Below, one piece after another: positions 23,401 through 31,436 of a stretch of DNA of 64,000 nucleotides. Positions within the stretch are counted from its first letter, which is position 1. Every line of letters begins with the position of its first letter. A program made the translations under genes and the position numbers. Source of the stretch: Duganella sp. CF517 (GTDB lineage Bacteria > Pseudomonadota > Gammaproteobacteria > Burkholderiales > Burkholderiaceae_D); assembly GCF_900110275.1 (NCBI RefSeq), contig NZ_FODC01000008.1:124001-188000 (forward strand), written 5' to 3'. The notes under the pieces were generated by a model. It saw only the letters and a list, made by a program, of their open reading frames with translations. It had not been told where the DNA came from and did not search any database.

Positions 23401-26294
23401 TGTGGGCGTACGCGATCTCCGGCGACCTGCCGATCGTCCTGCTGCAGATCCGCGACCCCGCCAACATCGATCTGGTGCGCCAGATGGTGCAGGCGCACGC
23501 CTACTGGCGCCTCAAAGGCCTGGTGGTCGACCTGGTCATCTGGTACGAGGACCAGTCGGGGTATCGCCAGCTGCTGCACGAGCAAATCATGGGATTGATC
23601 GCCTCCGGCATCGACGCCCAGGCGGTCGACCGTCCGGGCGGCATCTTCGTGCGCCTGGCCGACCAGATCTCCAACGAGGACCGCATCCTGCTGCAATCGG
23701 TGGCGCGCGCCATCCTCAGCGACAGCCGTGGTCCGCTGGCCGAGCAGATCAAGCGTCCCGGCCCGCAGTCGATGCGCATGCCGCCGTTGCTGGCGGACGG
23801 TCGCGGCGAGTATGGCGACGTCGTGCCGGTGGCCCGTCCCGCGCGTCCGCTGATGCTGGAGAACGGCATCGGCGGCTTCACCCCGGACGGCCGCGAATAC
23901 GTGATCACCACCCGCGAAGGCCAGCGCACACCGGCGCCGTGGTCGAACGTGATGGCCAATCCGCAGTTCGGCACCGTGATCTCGGAAAGCGGCCAGGCCT
24001 ACACCTGGCACGAGAACGCGCATGAATACCGCCTGACGCCATGGCACAACGACCCGGTCAGCGACGCCAGCGGCGAAGCGTTCTATTTGCGCGACGAGCA
24101 GACCGGCGAGTTCTGGTCGCCGGCCGCGCTGCCCGCGCGCGGCGCTGGCGACTACGTCACGCGCCACGGCTTCGGCTACAGCGTGTTCGAACACAGCGAG
24201 AACGGCATCGCCACCGAGATGACCACCTTTGTCTCGACCGACGCGCCGATCAAATACACGGTGATCAAGGTGCGCAACGATACGCTGGTGGCGCGCAAGC
24301 TGTCCGTCACCGGCTACGTCGAATGGGTGCTGGGCGACATGCGTTCCAAGTCCGGCATGCATATCCTCACCGAGGTCGATGCGGTCAGCGGCGCGATGTT
24401 CGCCCGCAATCCGTACAACACCGAGTTCACCGGCCGCGTCGCCTTCTTCAATTGCGACGCAAGCCTGCGCTCGATCACCGGCGACCGTGGCGAATTCCTG
24501 GGCCGTAACGGCTCCCTCGCCGCGCCGGCGGCGCTGCGCCGCTCGCGCCTGTCCGGCAAGGTTGGCGCGGGGCTCGACGCCTGCGCCGCCATCCAGGCGC
24601 CGTTCGACCTGTTGCCGGGCCAGGAGCGCGAGATCGTCTTCGTGCTCGGCGTGGCCGGCCGCCGCAACGCCGACGCCAGCGGCATGGTGCAAAAGCACCG
24701 CAGCGCCGGCGCCGCGCAGGAGGCGCTGGCCGCCGTTCACGCCCATTGGGAGAAGACCCTGGGCGCGGTGCGCATCGAAACGCCGGAACCGGAGCTCGAC
24801 GTCATCGCCAACGGCTGGCTGATGTACCAGACCATCGCCTGCCGCATCTGGGCCCGCAGCGGTTACTACCAGTCCGGCGGCGCGTTCGGCTTCCGCGACC
24901 AGCTGCAGGACGCGATGGCGACCATTCACACGCAGCCGCACCTGTTGCGCGACCAGCTGCTGTTGTGCGCCGCCCACCAGTTCCTGGAAGGCGACGTGCA
25001 GCACTGGTGGCATCCGCCGTCGGACCGTGGCGTGCGCACGCACTGCTCGGATGATTATCTGTGGCTGCCGCTGGGCGCCTGGCGCTATGTCGCCAGCACC
25101 GGCGACATGAGCGTGCTGGAGGAAAGCCTGCCGTATCTGGAGGGCCGCGCCGTCAAGCCGGAGGAGGACTCCTACTACGACATGCCGAGCCGCTCGGGCC
25201 AGAGCGGCACGCTGTACGAGCATTGCGTGCAGGCGATCCGCCACGGCCTGCGCTTCGGCGAACACGGGCTGCCGCTGATCGGCAGCTGCGACTGGAACGA
25301 CGGCATGGACAAGGTGGGCGAGCATGGCAAGGGCGAGAGCGTGTGGCTGGCCTTCTTCCTGTGCGAGGTGCTGCAACGCTTCGCCGACGTCGCCGACATG
25401 AAGGACGACACGGTGTTCGCCGCCGAATGCCGCGAGGAGGCCAGGAAGCTGGCGGCCAACGTCGAATTGAACGCCTGGGACGGCGAGTGGTATCGCCGCG
25501 CCTATTTCGACGACGGCACGCCGCTCGGCTCCCACACCAACGAAGAATGCCAGATCGATTCGATCTCGCAGAGCTGGGGCGTGCTGTCCGGCGCGGCCGA
25601 TCCGGCGCGCGTGCGCGGCGCCATGGAGCAGGTCAACCAGCGCCTGGTGCGGCGCGACTCGGGGATCATCCAGCTGCTCGATCCGCCGTTCGACAAGGCC
25701 GGCCCGAACCCGGGCTACATCCGGGGCTATGTGCCGGGTGTGCGCGAGAACGGCGGCCAGTACACCCACGCCGCGATCTGGACCGCGATGGCGTTCGCCC
25801 GCCTGGGCGACACCGAGCGGGCCTGGGAGCTGGCGCGCATGATCAATCCGGTCATGCACGGCGGGACGGCGGAGGGCACGGCCAAGTACAAGGTCGAACC
25901 GTATGTTGTCACGGCCGACGTGTATGCCGTGGCGCCGCACGTGGGGCGCGGGGGCTGGAGCTGGTACACCGGCTCCTCGGGCTGGATGTACCGCCTGATC
26001 ATCGAGTCCCTGCTTGGCCTGACGCGCAGCGCGCAGCAACTGACGCTGACGCCGCGCATGCCGGCCGGCTGGAACAGCTTCACGCTGACCTATCGTTACG
26101 AGAGTTCGTCGTACGTGATCCGCGTGCTGCATGACGACGGCACGGGCGCCGGCACCAATGCGGTGCCGGTGTTGACGGTCGACGGCGTGCCGCAGCAGGA
26201 GCAGGCGATCGCGCTGGTCGACACGGGCATGACCCACCAGGTCGAACTGCGCCTGCCGGCGCGGTCCGCAATCCTCGGAACGGAACCCGCGTGA
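17442..26294 (+). CDS. ndvB: Cyclic beta-1,2-glucan synthase family protein (NdvB/ChvB-like)
   Basis: 2950 residues, matching the very large family of inner-membrane synthases that make, elongate and cyclise periplasmic beta-glucans. The start is TTG at 17442 because GAGGT lies six bases upstream; ATG at 17463 is the alternative. A long N-terminal helical region is followed by hydrophobic segments near residues 425-480 and 830-1005. The glycosyltransferase-84 part shows LDTDTQLPRD (Asp643/645) and RRQRWIRGDWQ (near 790). The glycoamylase-like part shows MEYGFLYNPTTNLL and GRYGFYEAIDYT. The GH94 phosphorylase-like C-terminus shows SCDWNDGMDKVG (Asp2617/2620) and HTNEECQIDSISQSWGVLSG. An Ala/Thr-rich linker lies at residues ~1168-1205. 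Linkage type and cyclisation cannot be read from sequence. The gene stands alone. Confidence 0.9.
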   Translation: MKKSNPLMPDLTLGFRESTTASLVSDEDDEDLPLRAELFSAAQMGAHGRTLAAHHELSTRGGPDQLLSRLSENADFINTTCDELTEAVKAGRQITPASEWLLDNFYLIEEQIRIARRHLPKDYSKELPRLSRGAPEGCPRVYKLALEIISHGDGRVDFESLCRFVAAYQEIAPLKLGELWAIPIMLRLALIENLRRVAVRVADNRADRDLANSWADQMTEVVEKNPSGLILMVADMARSNPPITSAFVAELARRLQGQSSALTLALSWITHRLAESGHTIEQQIQAEIQQQAAEQVSIANSIGSLRFLGTMDWQEFVETMSVVEQTLRQDPAGVYGRMEFATRDNYRHSVEKISKHSRLSEVEVAQHALQLAVAHANSGDERHSHVGFYLIGGGLPALEKQTGMRRPWREVFRHTSGASPLTSYLGAIAAITFVATALLLERAAFHGVSGIVLVALGVLALLGSSQLALSLVNWVTTQITRPNPLPRMDLEDGIPAEGRALVVVPTLAYSKDNIEELCEQLEVRFLANRDPNLVFCLLTDFADASAETLPGDAALLDQMQHRIEQLNRKYAVHPSGDPAMPFLLLHRPRLWNPQEGAWMGYERKRGKLQDLNRFLRGGARDKFSVVVGDVGQLESIKYVITLDTDTQLPRDAAAQFIATMMHPLNRPRVDAARGCVVEGYGILQPRVAVSLPSENASHYEKLCGGEPGIDPYTRTVSDVYQDVFLEGSFIGKGIYDVDVFEQVLGHRLPDNQVLSHDLLEGCYLRAGLLSDAQLYEEYPSRYSDDVSRRQRWIRGDWQLISWLFGRVPGPGRKREKNPLSLLSRWKLFDNLRRSLTAPALVLSLVVAWRWLPDPWLWTGAVLTVIFLPPFVSALHDLLHRPKDTLWSQHLSATMRRTGLHFSHAVLMLVFLPYEAYFSLDAIARSVYRMTVSHKHMLEWRASALSRSGANASTWVRMWPAPVLALFIGGMLLGWRPASLAPAALFLLAWLVAPAVADWISRPIKRKDAQLSPEQNVFLHKLARRTWAYFDRFVGPDDNWLPPDNMQEHPVQVIAHRTSPTNIGMALLANLSACDFGYITVSQLIARTGATLDAMDKLERHQGHFYNWYDTQTLKPLHPIYISTVDSGNLAGHLLTLQPGLTGMFDQPILGPQIIDGMLATARVLEETLNDAAAAGASATGGAAATATSTAAVAAVEGAADRVLPATVDQGVESIATPPDLAPLLALLAAKPDPTHLQQLNAWLVLAAQAAEALHAQIDPQSDAAMWSGSLVEQSHAALDELAALTPWVNLSADTVFDTSMTRVPTLRELASLSHASDAIPVTDLAPAERERQQQLAQLLEQGSAAAHERMRALAELAQRSCGFAQMEYGFLYNPTTNLLAIGYNVSERRLDASYYDLLASEVRLASFIAIAQGQLPQDHWFALGRQLCIVAGKPVLLSWSGSMFEYLMPLLVMPNYPSTLLDQTYNAVIDAQIDYAKRRGVPWGISESGYNTVDTSLNYQYRAFGVPGLGLKRGLADDLVIAPYATMMGLMVQPEAACLNLQKMAGLGFMGRYGFYEAIDYTASRLPRGQSCAVVRSFMVHHQGMGLLSLSYLLHDRPMQRRFESDPLLQSTLLVLQERSPQAGAFYSNTTDLAVLRSAAPDQQAAPMRVLTQHSTPVPETQLLSNGRYHVMVTNAGGSYSRWRDLAVTRWREDSTRDNWGNFCYVRDLDDGQFWSTTYQPTLVDPRKYEVIFSEGRAEFRRSDRGLELYTEIVVSPEDDIELRRTRITNKSDSVRTIEVTSYAEVVMAPAAADAAHPAFSKLFVQTEILRGQQAILCTRRPRGADEAMPYMLHSMTVHDAPVVEVSFETDRSRFLGRGNTAAAPRALLESGPLEGAEGSVLDPVVAIRYTITLKPDQTAIVDIVTGMTEQRDAALHLIDKYQDRHLADRTFELAWTHSQVVLRQLNASEADAQLYGRLANSVIYPNAAMRADVGTLVKNHRGQSGLWAYAISGDLPIVLLQIRDPANIDLVRQMVQAHAYWRLKGLVVDLVIWYEDQSGYRQLLHEQIMGLIASGIDAQAVDRPGGIFVRLADQISNEDRILLQSVARAILSDSRGPLAEQIKRPGPQSMRMPPLLADGRGEYGDVVPVARPARPLMLENGIGGFTPDGREYVITTREGQRTPAPWSNVMANPQFGTVISESGQAYTWHENAHEYRLTPWHNDPVSDASGEAFYLRDEQTGEFWSPAALPARGAGDYVTRHGFGYSVFEHSENGIATEMTTFVSTDAPIKYTVIKVRNDTLVARKLSVTGYVEWVLGDMRSKSGMHILTEVDAVSGAMFARNPYNTEFTGRVAFFNCDASLRSITGDRGEFLGRNGSLAAPAALRRSRLSGKVGAGLDACAAIQAPFDLLPGQEREIVFVLGVAGRRNADASGMVQKHRSAGAAQEALAAVHAHWEKTLGAVRIETPEPELDVIANGWLMYQTIACRIWARSGYYQSGGAFGFRDQLQDAMATIHTQPHLLRDQLLLCAAHQFLEGDVQHWWHPPSDRGVRTHCSDDYLWLPLGAWRYVASTGDMSVLEESLPYLEGRAVKPEEDSYYDMPSRSGQSGTLYEHCVQAIRHGLRFGEHGLPLIGSCDWNDGMDKVGEHGKGESVWLAFFLCEVLQRFADVADMKDDTVFAAECREEARKLAANVELNAWDGEWYRRAYFDDGTPLGSHTNEECQIDSISQSWGVLSGAADPARVRGAMEQVNQRLVRRDSGIIQLLDPPFDKAGPNPGYIRGYVPGVRENGGQYTHAAIWTAMAFARLGDTERAWELARMINPVMHGGTAEGTAKYKVEPYVVTADVYAVAPHVGRGGWSWYTGSSGWMYRLIIESLLGLTRSAQQLTLTPRMPAGWNSFTLTYRYESSSYVIRVLHDDGTGAGTNAVPVLTVDGVPQQEQAIALVDTGMTHQVELRLPARSAILGTEPA

Positions 26295-26347
26295 TCGTTG
26301 ACTCGCTCTAGCGGGCGAAGGCCTGCCCGCCGAGTCAGCCAACCAGC

Positions 26348-26528
26348 GGGGTCAGTGCCGACATTCGGACACGGCCTCATGCTCAACAGCGGGGTCAGTG
26401 CCGACATTCAGACACGGCCTCATGCGAAATGGCGCCGCTAAGGCTGAGCTCGTGTCCGAATGTCGGCACTGACCCCGGGGGGGGAGACGATAAGGCTGAG
26501 CTCGTGTCCGAATGTCGGCACTGACCCC
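26348..26528. repeat. Four-copy interspersed repeat, two direct and two inverted
   Basis: Core GGGGTCAGTGCCGACATTC occurs at 26348 and 26391 on the plus strand and inverted within 26439-26476 and 26491-26528. Units are about 35-38 bases. The forward pair shares the end ACACGGCCTCATGC; the inverted pair shares TAAGGCTGAGCTCGTGTCCG. The cluster fills the gap between converging stops, and its two halves can pair into a long hairpin. No open frame or transposase is present. Confidence 0.85.
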
Positions 26529-26534
26529 CGGGGG

Positions 26535-27110
26535 TTAGACGCCGATGCTGGCGCCGGCGCCGAGCAGCGTCGCCACGCCCAGCACCGCGAAGACGGCGGC
26601 GGCGATGCCGTGCACCAGCTTGAGCGAGACGCGCCCGGCGATCCGGTCGCCAAGGTAGACCGCCGGGACGTTGGCGATCATCATGCCGAGCGTGGTGCCG
26701 CAGACGACGGCGATGAGCGCGTCGTAGCGCGCCGCCAGCGCCACCGTGGCCACCTGCGTCTTGTCGCCCATCTCGGCGACGAAGAAGGCGATCAGCGTGG
26801 TCATGAACACGCCGTAGCCCGCCAGGCGCGCGTCCTCGTCATCGAGCTTGTCGGGCACCAGCGTCCATACGGCCATCGCCAGGAACGACGCGCCCAGCAC
26901 CCAGCGCAAGATGTCGGGGCCCAGCAGCCCGGTGATCCAGGTGCCGATGGCCGCCGCGAACGCGTGGTTGGCGATGGTGGCGATGAAGATCGCGGCGATG
27001 ATCGGCAGCGGACGACGGAACTTGGCGGCCAGGACGAAAGCGAGCAGCTGGGTTTTGTCGCCGATTTCCGCGAGAGCGACAATGCCGGTGGAGACGAGGA
27101 ATGCTTCCAT
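26535..27110 (-). CDS. GDT1/TMEM165 (UPF0016) family Mn2+/Ca2+ exporter
   Basis: 191 residues, six to seven predicted membrane helices in two homologous halves. Each half carries the family signature E-x-G-D-K-T: AEIGDKTQLLAF near residue 14 and AEMGDKTQVATVAL near residue 112. Family members export Mn2+ or Ca2+ across the inner membrane, usually by proton exchange. A yybP-ykoY manganese riboswitch on the same strand begins about 190 bases upstream, which strongly supports manganese export. The stop lies six bases from the repeat cluster. No convincing ribosome site precedes ATG 27110. Confidence 0.92.
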   Translation of the reverse strand: MEAFLVSTGIVALAEIGDKTQLLAFVLAAKFRRPLPIIAAIFIATIANHAFAAAIGTWITGLLGPDILRWVLGASFLAMAVWTLVPDKLDDEDARLAGYGVFMTTLIAFFVAEMGDKTQVATVALAARYDALIAVVCGTTLGMMIANVPAVYLGDRIAGRVSLKLVHGIAAAVFAVLGVATLLGAGASIGV

Positions 27111-27184
27111 TGGGATGATGTGTGTAGTACGCGGGCCGGAAACGATTAACCAATGATCCAGGCGCGACTCCGGCCCATCATGGC

Positions 27185-27305
27185 CGCCCCTCGATCATGG
27201 TCTCGTCAAGTTTTTCAACCACCTGCACCACGGTCTGCGGACCGATTATGTTGATACAGGTTCCTGCGCCGGGAGGCGCAAGCCGACTACTCCCCAATTA
27301 CGGCG
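27185..27305 (-). promoter_or_regulatory. yybP-ykoY manganese riboswitch
   Basis: Read on the minus strand, the leader has the conserved blocks in order: TTGGGGAGTAG (27287-27297), TATCAACATA (27247-27256) and GACGAGACC (27199-27207), separated by a GC-rich hairpin (TTGCGCCTCCCGGCGCAGG). These match the Mn2+-binding junctions of the yybP-ykoY (mntP/alx leader) class. A candidate -10 TAAAAT lies just upstream. About 75-80 bases of expression platform separate it from the exporter start. Confidence 0.88.
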
Positions 27306-27426
27306 CGTATTTTAACACAGCCGATCGTCACGACACTGCGCCGCTCCCGTTGGCGGCTTTACACATATCCGATACATGCCTGTGATATTCTGCATCGCGC
27401 TTCAGACCAACATTGAAAAGATCACC

Positions 27427-29274
27427 ATGCCTATCAAGAAGACACTGTCCGCGTTGGTGCTTACCGCACTGACGTCGCTTGCCGCCCACGCCGATCCGCT
27501 GAGCTACGCGCGCTACGACCAGGTCCGCACCAGCGACCTGTATCTGGACCTGAAGGCCGATTTCGGCCGCAAGACGCTGGGCGGCTACGCCGAGCTGACA
27601 TTGAACTGGATCGACAAGTCGGCCCGCACCCTGGTGCTGGACACGAATGAGCTGAGTATCGCCAAGGTGCAGGTGCTCAATCCGAACGGCCGCTGGACCT
27701 CGGCCTCCTTCATGCTCGACAAGCTCGATGTGCAGAAGGGCCGGGCGCTGCGCATCGCGCTGCCGTTCCAGCCGCAGAAGGTGCGCGTCTACTACCGCAC
27801 CGCGCCGTCGGCCGCCGCGCTGCAATGGATGTCGCCGGCGCAGACCATGTCCGGCAAGCGTCCGTTCATGTTCAGCCAGTCGCAGGATATCAACGCCCGC
27901 TCGTGGGCGCCGGTGCAGGATACGCCCGCCGTGCGCTTCACCTACAGCGCCCGCATCGACGCGCCGGCCGGCCTGCGCGTGCTGATGAGCGCCGACAACG
28001 ATCCCGCCGCCACCGGCGACGGCGGCTGGAAGTTCAAGATGGCGCAGCCGATTCCTTCCTACCTGCTGGCGATCGCCATCGGCGAGATCGAGGTGCGCAA
28101 GCTTGGTCCGCGCTCGGCGGTCTACGCCGAGCCGGCCCGCATCGAGGCCGCCGCCAGCGAACTGGCCGACACCGAGAAGATGATCGGCGCCGCCGAGAGC
28201 CTGTACGGCCCTTACCGGTGGGAGCGTTACGACATGATCGTGCTGCCGCCGTCGTTCCCGTACGGCGGCATGGAAAATCCGCGCCTGACCTTCCTCACGC
28301 CGACCATGATCGCGGGCGACCGCAGCCTGGTCGACCTGATCGCGCACGAACTGGCGCACTCCTGGTCCGGCAACCTGGTGACCAACGCCTCGTGGAAGCA
28401 CATGTGGCTCAACGAGGGCTTCACCACCTACGTCACCACCCGCATCGTCGAAAAGATCTACGGCCCCGAGATCGCCGAGATGAACCTGCAGGTCGAACAG
28501 GAGGAGGCGCTGGTGTCGCTGTTGACGGTGCCGGTCTCCAAGCAGGCCCTGTCCACGCGCGGCCCGGACACCGATCCGTCGACCTACGCCGACGGCGGCC
28601 TGATTTATCCGAAGGGCGCCTGGTTTCTGCGCACCATCGAGCAGCGCGCCGGACGCGAAGTGTTCGATCCGTTCCTGCGCGGCTGGTTCGACCAGCACGC
28701 GTTCAAGTCCGCCACCACCGACGAATTCGTCGAGTACCTGAAAAAGAACCTGCTCGACGCGCACCCGGAGTACATGCCGCAGGCGGAGCTCGATGAGTGG
28801 CTGTACGCGCCCGGCATTCCGGCGAGCGCCGTGCGCGCGGCCTCGCCGCGCCTGGCGGCGCTCGACGCGCAGCGCGCCGCGTGGCTCAAGGGCGAATTGC
28901 CGACCGCCGAGTTGGGCGGCAAGGGCTGGATCGCGCTCGAGTGGATGCACTTCCTGAACGCCATCGAGGGCAAGGCCAGCGCCGCGCAGATGCAGGAGCT
29001 GGACCAGGCCTTCGGCCTGGCCAAGACCGGCAACAACGAGATCGCGTACCGTTTCTACCTGGGCTCCGTCAAGGCGGGCTACAACGTGCGCGATCCGCTC
29101 AACAAATTCCTCATGAGCGTGGGCCGGCAGAAGTTCGTCGTACCGCTGTATGGCGCGCTGCTGAAGAACCCGGGCGACAAGGACTGGGCGCGCGCGGTCT
29201 ACGCCAAGGCGCGCGACCATTATCATCCCGTGACACAGGCCTCGGTCGACAAACAATTCAAACTGAATCGATGA
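27427..29274 (+). CDS. Exported M1 family aminopeptidase
   Basis: 615 residues from ATG 27427, giving a signal peptide (MPIKKTLSALVLTALTSLAAHA). The N-terminal beta-domain is followed by the exopeptidase motif GGMENPRL (GAMEN equivalent), then HELAHSW with HExxH-(18)-E zinc ligands His307, His311 and Glu330 (SWKHMWLNEGFTTYV). The C-terminal ~150 residues resemble the helical domain of leukotriene-A4-hydrolase-type members. It removes N-terminal residues from peptides, here probably in the periplasm. The stop overlaps the next gene's start by four bases (ATGA), so the two are translationally coupled. Confidence 0.93.
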   Translation: MPIKKTLSALVLTALTSLAAHADPLSYARYDQVRTSDLYLDLKADFGRKTLGGYAELTLNWIDKSARTLVLDTNELSIAKVQVLNPNGRWTSASFMLDKLDVQKGRALRIALPFQPQKVRVYYRTAPSAAALQWMSPAQTMSGKRPFMFSQSQDINARSWAPVQDTPAVRFTYSARIDAPAGLRVLMSADNDPAATGDGGWKFKMAQPIPSYLLAIAIGEIEVRKLGPRSAVYAEPARIEAAASELADTEKMIGAAESLYGPYRWERYDMIVLPPSFPYGGMENPRLTFLTPTMIAGDRSLVDLIAHELAHSWSGNLVTNASWKHMWLNEGFTTYVTTRIVEKIYGPEIAEMNLQVEQEEALVSLLTVPVSKQALSTRGPDTDPSTYADGGLIYPKGAWFLRTIEQRAGREVFDPFLRGWFDQHAFKSATTDEFVEYLKKNLLDAHPEYMPQAELDEWLYAPGIPASAVRAASPRLAALDAQRAAWLKGELPTAELGGKGWIALEWMHFLNAIEGKASAAQMQELDQAFGLAKTGNNEIAYRFYLGSVKAGYNVRDPLNKFLMSVGRQKFVVPLYGALLKNPGDKDWARAVYAKARDHYHPVTQASVDKQFKLNR

Positions 29275-30878
29275 TGAAGTTCTCCCGCACCTTCGTATCG
29301 GCGGCGCTGACGGCGGCGCTTTGCACGGCCTCCTGCACGGCGCTCGCCGCGCCGGACGCCGCCACCGCCACCGCCACCACTGCGGCGGCGCCCGCGTTCG
29401 ACCTCGACGCCGACGTCAATCGCGCCCTCAAGACCTTCGGCGTGCCGGGCATGGCCATCGCCATCGTCAAGGACGGCAAGGTGGTCGCGGCCAAGGGATA
29501 CGGCGTGCGCAAGCTCGGCGAGCCCGCACCGGTCGACGCCAATACGCTGTTCGAGGTGGCGTCCAATTCGAAGGCCTTCACCGCCGCCGCGCTGGCGATG
29601 CTGGTCGACGAGGGCAGGATCGCGTGGGACGATCCGGTCACCAAGCACCTGCCGGGCTTCCAGATGTACGACGCCTACGTCACCGGCGCGATGACGGTGC
29701 GCGACCTGCTCACGCACCGCAGCGGCCTGGGTCTGGGCGCCGGCGATTTGCTGTGGTGGCCGACCACCAGCTTCAGCACCGACGAAATCATTTCGCGGCT
29801 GCGCTACATCAAGCCGGCCACCAGCTTCCGCAACAGCTACGCCTACGACAACCTGCTCTACATCGCGGCCGGAAAAATCATCGCCGAGAAGGACGGCAAG
29901 CCGTGGGGCGACGCCATCCGCGACCGCATCCTGACGCCGCTGGGCATGGACGGCACCACCACCAGCGTGGCCGCGATGCTGGCCAGCGCCGACCACGCGG
30001 CGCCGCACAGCAAGGTCGATGACAAGCCGGTGGTGGTCAGGCCGATCCCGGTGCCGAACGCGGTCGGCGCGGTGGGCATCAACACCAGCGCCGCGGATGT
30101 GGCGCGCTGGATGAATCTACTGCTCAACGACGGCAAGGCGCCGGACGGCAAGCAGCTGATCGGCGCCAAGCAGCTGGCCGAGATGTGGACCCAGCAAACG
30201 CCGATGCGCATCCGCGAACCGAAACCGGCGCTGGCGGCGACCAAGCCCAACTTCTCCGCCTACGGCCTGGGGTTCAGCCTGCGCGACTACAAGGGCCGCA
30301 AGATCGCCATGCACGGCGGCGCGCTGGTGGGATTCTATTCGACGGTGTTGATGGTGCCCGACGAAAAACTCGGCATCGCGATCCTGACCAACGCCGAAAA
30401 CGGCCCGGCGATGGCGGCGCTGTACTGGCGCATCCTCGACCAGTACCTGAAGGTGCCGGCCACCGACTGGATCACGCTGTACGCGGAGCAGGAGGCGGCC
30501 TCCCACAAGGAGGAGCTGGAGCGCCTGCGCAAGGAGCACACGGCGCGCGCTGCCAGGTCGTCGCCGTCGCTGCCGCTGGCGTCCTACGACGGCGCGTATG
30601 AAGACCCGTGGTACGGCAAGGTCACCATCGCGGCCGAAGGCGGCAAGCGTGTGATGCGCTTCGCCCGCACGCCGGACCTGACCGGGGAGCTCGAGCACTT
30701 CCAGCACGATACCTTCATCGTGCGCTGGAAGGAGCGCAGCTTCAACGCCGACGCCTATGTGACGTTCGCGCTCAACCCCGACGGCAGCATCGAGCGCATG
30801 AAGATGGCGCCGATTTCGACCGAGACGGACTTCAGCTACGACTTCCGCGATCTGACCTTCACGCCGTCGCCTAAATAA
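29271..30878 (+). CDS. Exported serine hydrolase, beta-lactamase/PBP family, with DUF3471
   Basis: 535 residues starting at ATG 29271 with a signal peptide (MMKFSRTFVSAALTAALCTA...ALA). The class C beta-lactamase-like domain covers about residues 40-390: SxxK as SNSKAFTA, YxN as YAYDN, and the third motif as HGGALVGFYS. A DUF3471-type beta domain makes up the C-terminal ~100 residues (SYDGAYEDPWYGKVTI...). Members are periplasmic esterases, D-amino-acid peptidases or PBP-like enzymes; motif content does not make it a resistance enzyme. Overlap with the M1 aminopeptidase suggests joint peptide turnover in the periplasm. Confidence 0.9.
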   Translation: MMKFSRTFVSAALTAALCTASCTALAAPDAATATATTAAAPAFDLDADVNRALKTFGVPGMAIAIVKDGKVVAAKGYGVRKLGEPAPVDANTLFEVASNSKAFTAAALAMLVDEGRIAWDDPVTKHLPGFQMYDAYVTGAMTVRDLLTHRSGLGLGAGDLLWWPTTSFSTDEIISRLRYIKPATSFRNSYAYDNLLYIAAGKIIAEKDGKPWGDAIRDRILTPLGMDGTTTSVAAMLASADHAAPHSKVDDKPVVVRPIPVPNAVGAVGINTSAADVARWMNLLLNDGKAPDGKQLIGAKQLAEMWTQQTPMRIREPKPALAATKPNFSAYGLGFSLRDYKGRKIAMHGGALVGFYSTVLMVPDEKLGIAILTNAENGPAMAALYWRILDQYLKVPATDWITLYAEQEAASHKEELERLRKEHTARAARSSPSLPLASYDGAYEDPWYGKVTIAAEGGKRVMRFARTPDLTGELEHFQHDTFIVRWKERSFNADAYVTFALNPDGSIERMKMAPISTETDFSYDFRDLTFTPSPK

Positions 30879-30995
30879 ATGGCAGCAGTAGCCGCATGAG
30901 TCCGGCTAGTGATATGATATCGCCCTCGCATTGCATCGAGTCCCGCAAAGGTACTTTGGCAAGCTTGAATGATTACTAATCGAGGGATGAAGAAG

Positions 30996-31361
30996 ATGTC
31001 TATGCAACGAGTTATGCTGCGTGCCAAGCTGCACCGGGTTACGGTCACGCAGGCGGATCTGAACTACGAGGGTTCGTGCGGGATCGACATGGATCTGCTG
31101 GAGGCGGCCGATATTCTGCCGAACGAGCATATCGATCTGTATAACGTGAACAACGGCGAGCGTTTCGCGACCTACGCGATCCCGGGCCTGCGCGGCACCG
31201 GCGAGATCTCGCTGAACGGCGCGGCGGCCCGCAAGGCGCACCTGGGCGACCTGCTGATCATCTGCACCTACGCGCCGATGACCGAAGAGCAGATCGCCGA
31301 CTACAAGCCGAAGATCGTGTTCGTCGACGCGCAGAACAAGATCACAGGCATGAAGAAGTAA
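30996..31361 (+). CDS. panD: Aspartate 1-decarboxylase precursor
   Basis: 121 residues. It makes beta-alanine for pantothenate and coenzyme A. The self-cleavage site is visible as YEGSCGID, where Gly-Ser is cut to create the pyruvoyl group; other family blocks are MLRAKLHRVTVT, ATYAIPGLRGTGEISLNGAAA and GDLLIICTYA. GAGGGA lies eight bases before ATG 30996; ATG 31002 is an equally plausible start. The gene is monocistronic, with a strong terminator 20 bases after the stop. No panB or panC is nearby. Confidence 0.97.
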   Translation: MSMQRVMLRAKLHRVTVTQADLNYEGSCGIDMDLLEAADILPNEHIDLYNVNNGERFATYAIPGLRGTGEISLNGAAARKAHLGDLLIICTYAPMTEEQIADYKPKIVFVDAQNKITGMKK

Positions 31362-31380
31362 GACCGCTACACCGGTCAGG

Positions 31381-31409
31381 AAAAAGCGTCCCGCGGGACG
31401 CTTTTTTTT
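31381..31409 (+). terminator. Intrinsic terminator after panD
   Basis: AAAAAGCGTCCCG-CGGGACGCTTTTTTTT: a nearly perfect palindrome with A-run and T-run, so it can stop transcription from both panD and the converging Crp-family gene. Confidence 0.93.
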
Positions 31410-31436
31410 CGCCCCGCGGTTCGCGTCGGCGTATGG

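Noticed and set aside
19842..26342. 2166-codon open frame antisense to the glucan synthase, and a similar 685-codon one at 17652-19709
   Set aside because: Composition (R, H, G, Q repeats) is that of complementary-strand shadows; no ribosome site or domain.
29271..30878. Antibiotic-resistance beta-lactamase
   Set aside because: The SxxK and YxN-like motifs belong to the broad serine-hydrolase/PBP family with a DUF3471 tail; it is not a recognised resistance enzyme.
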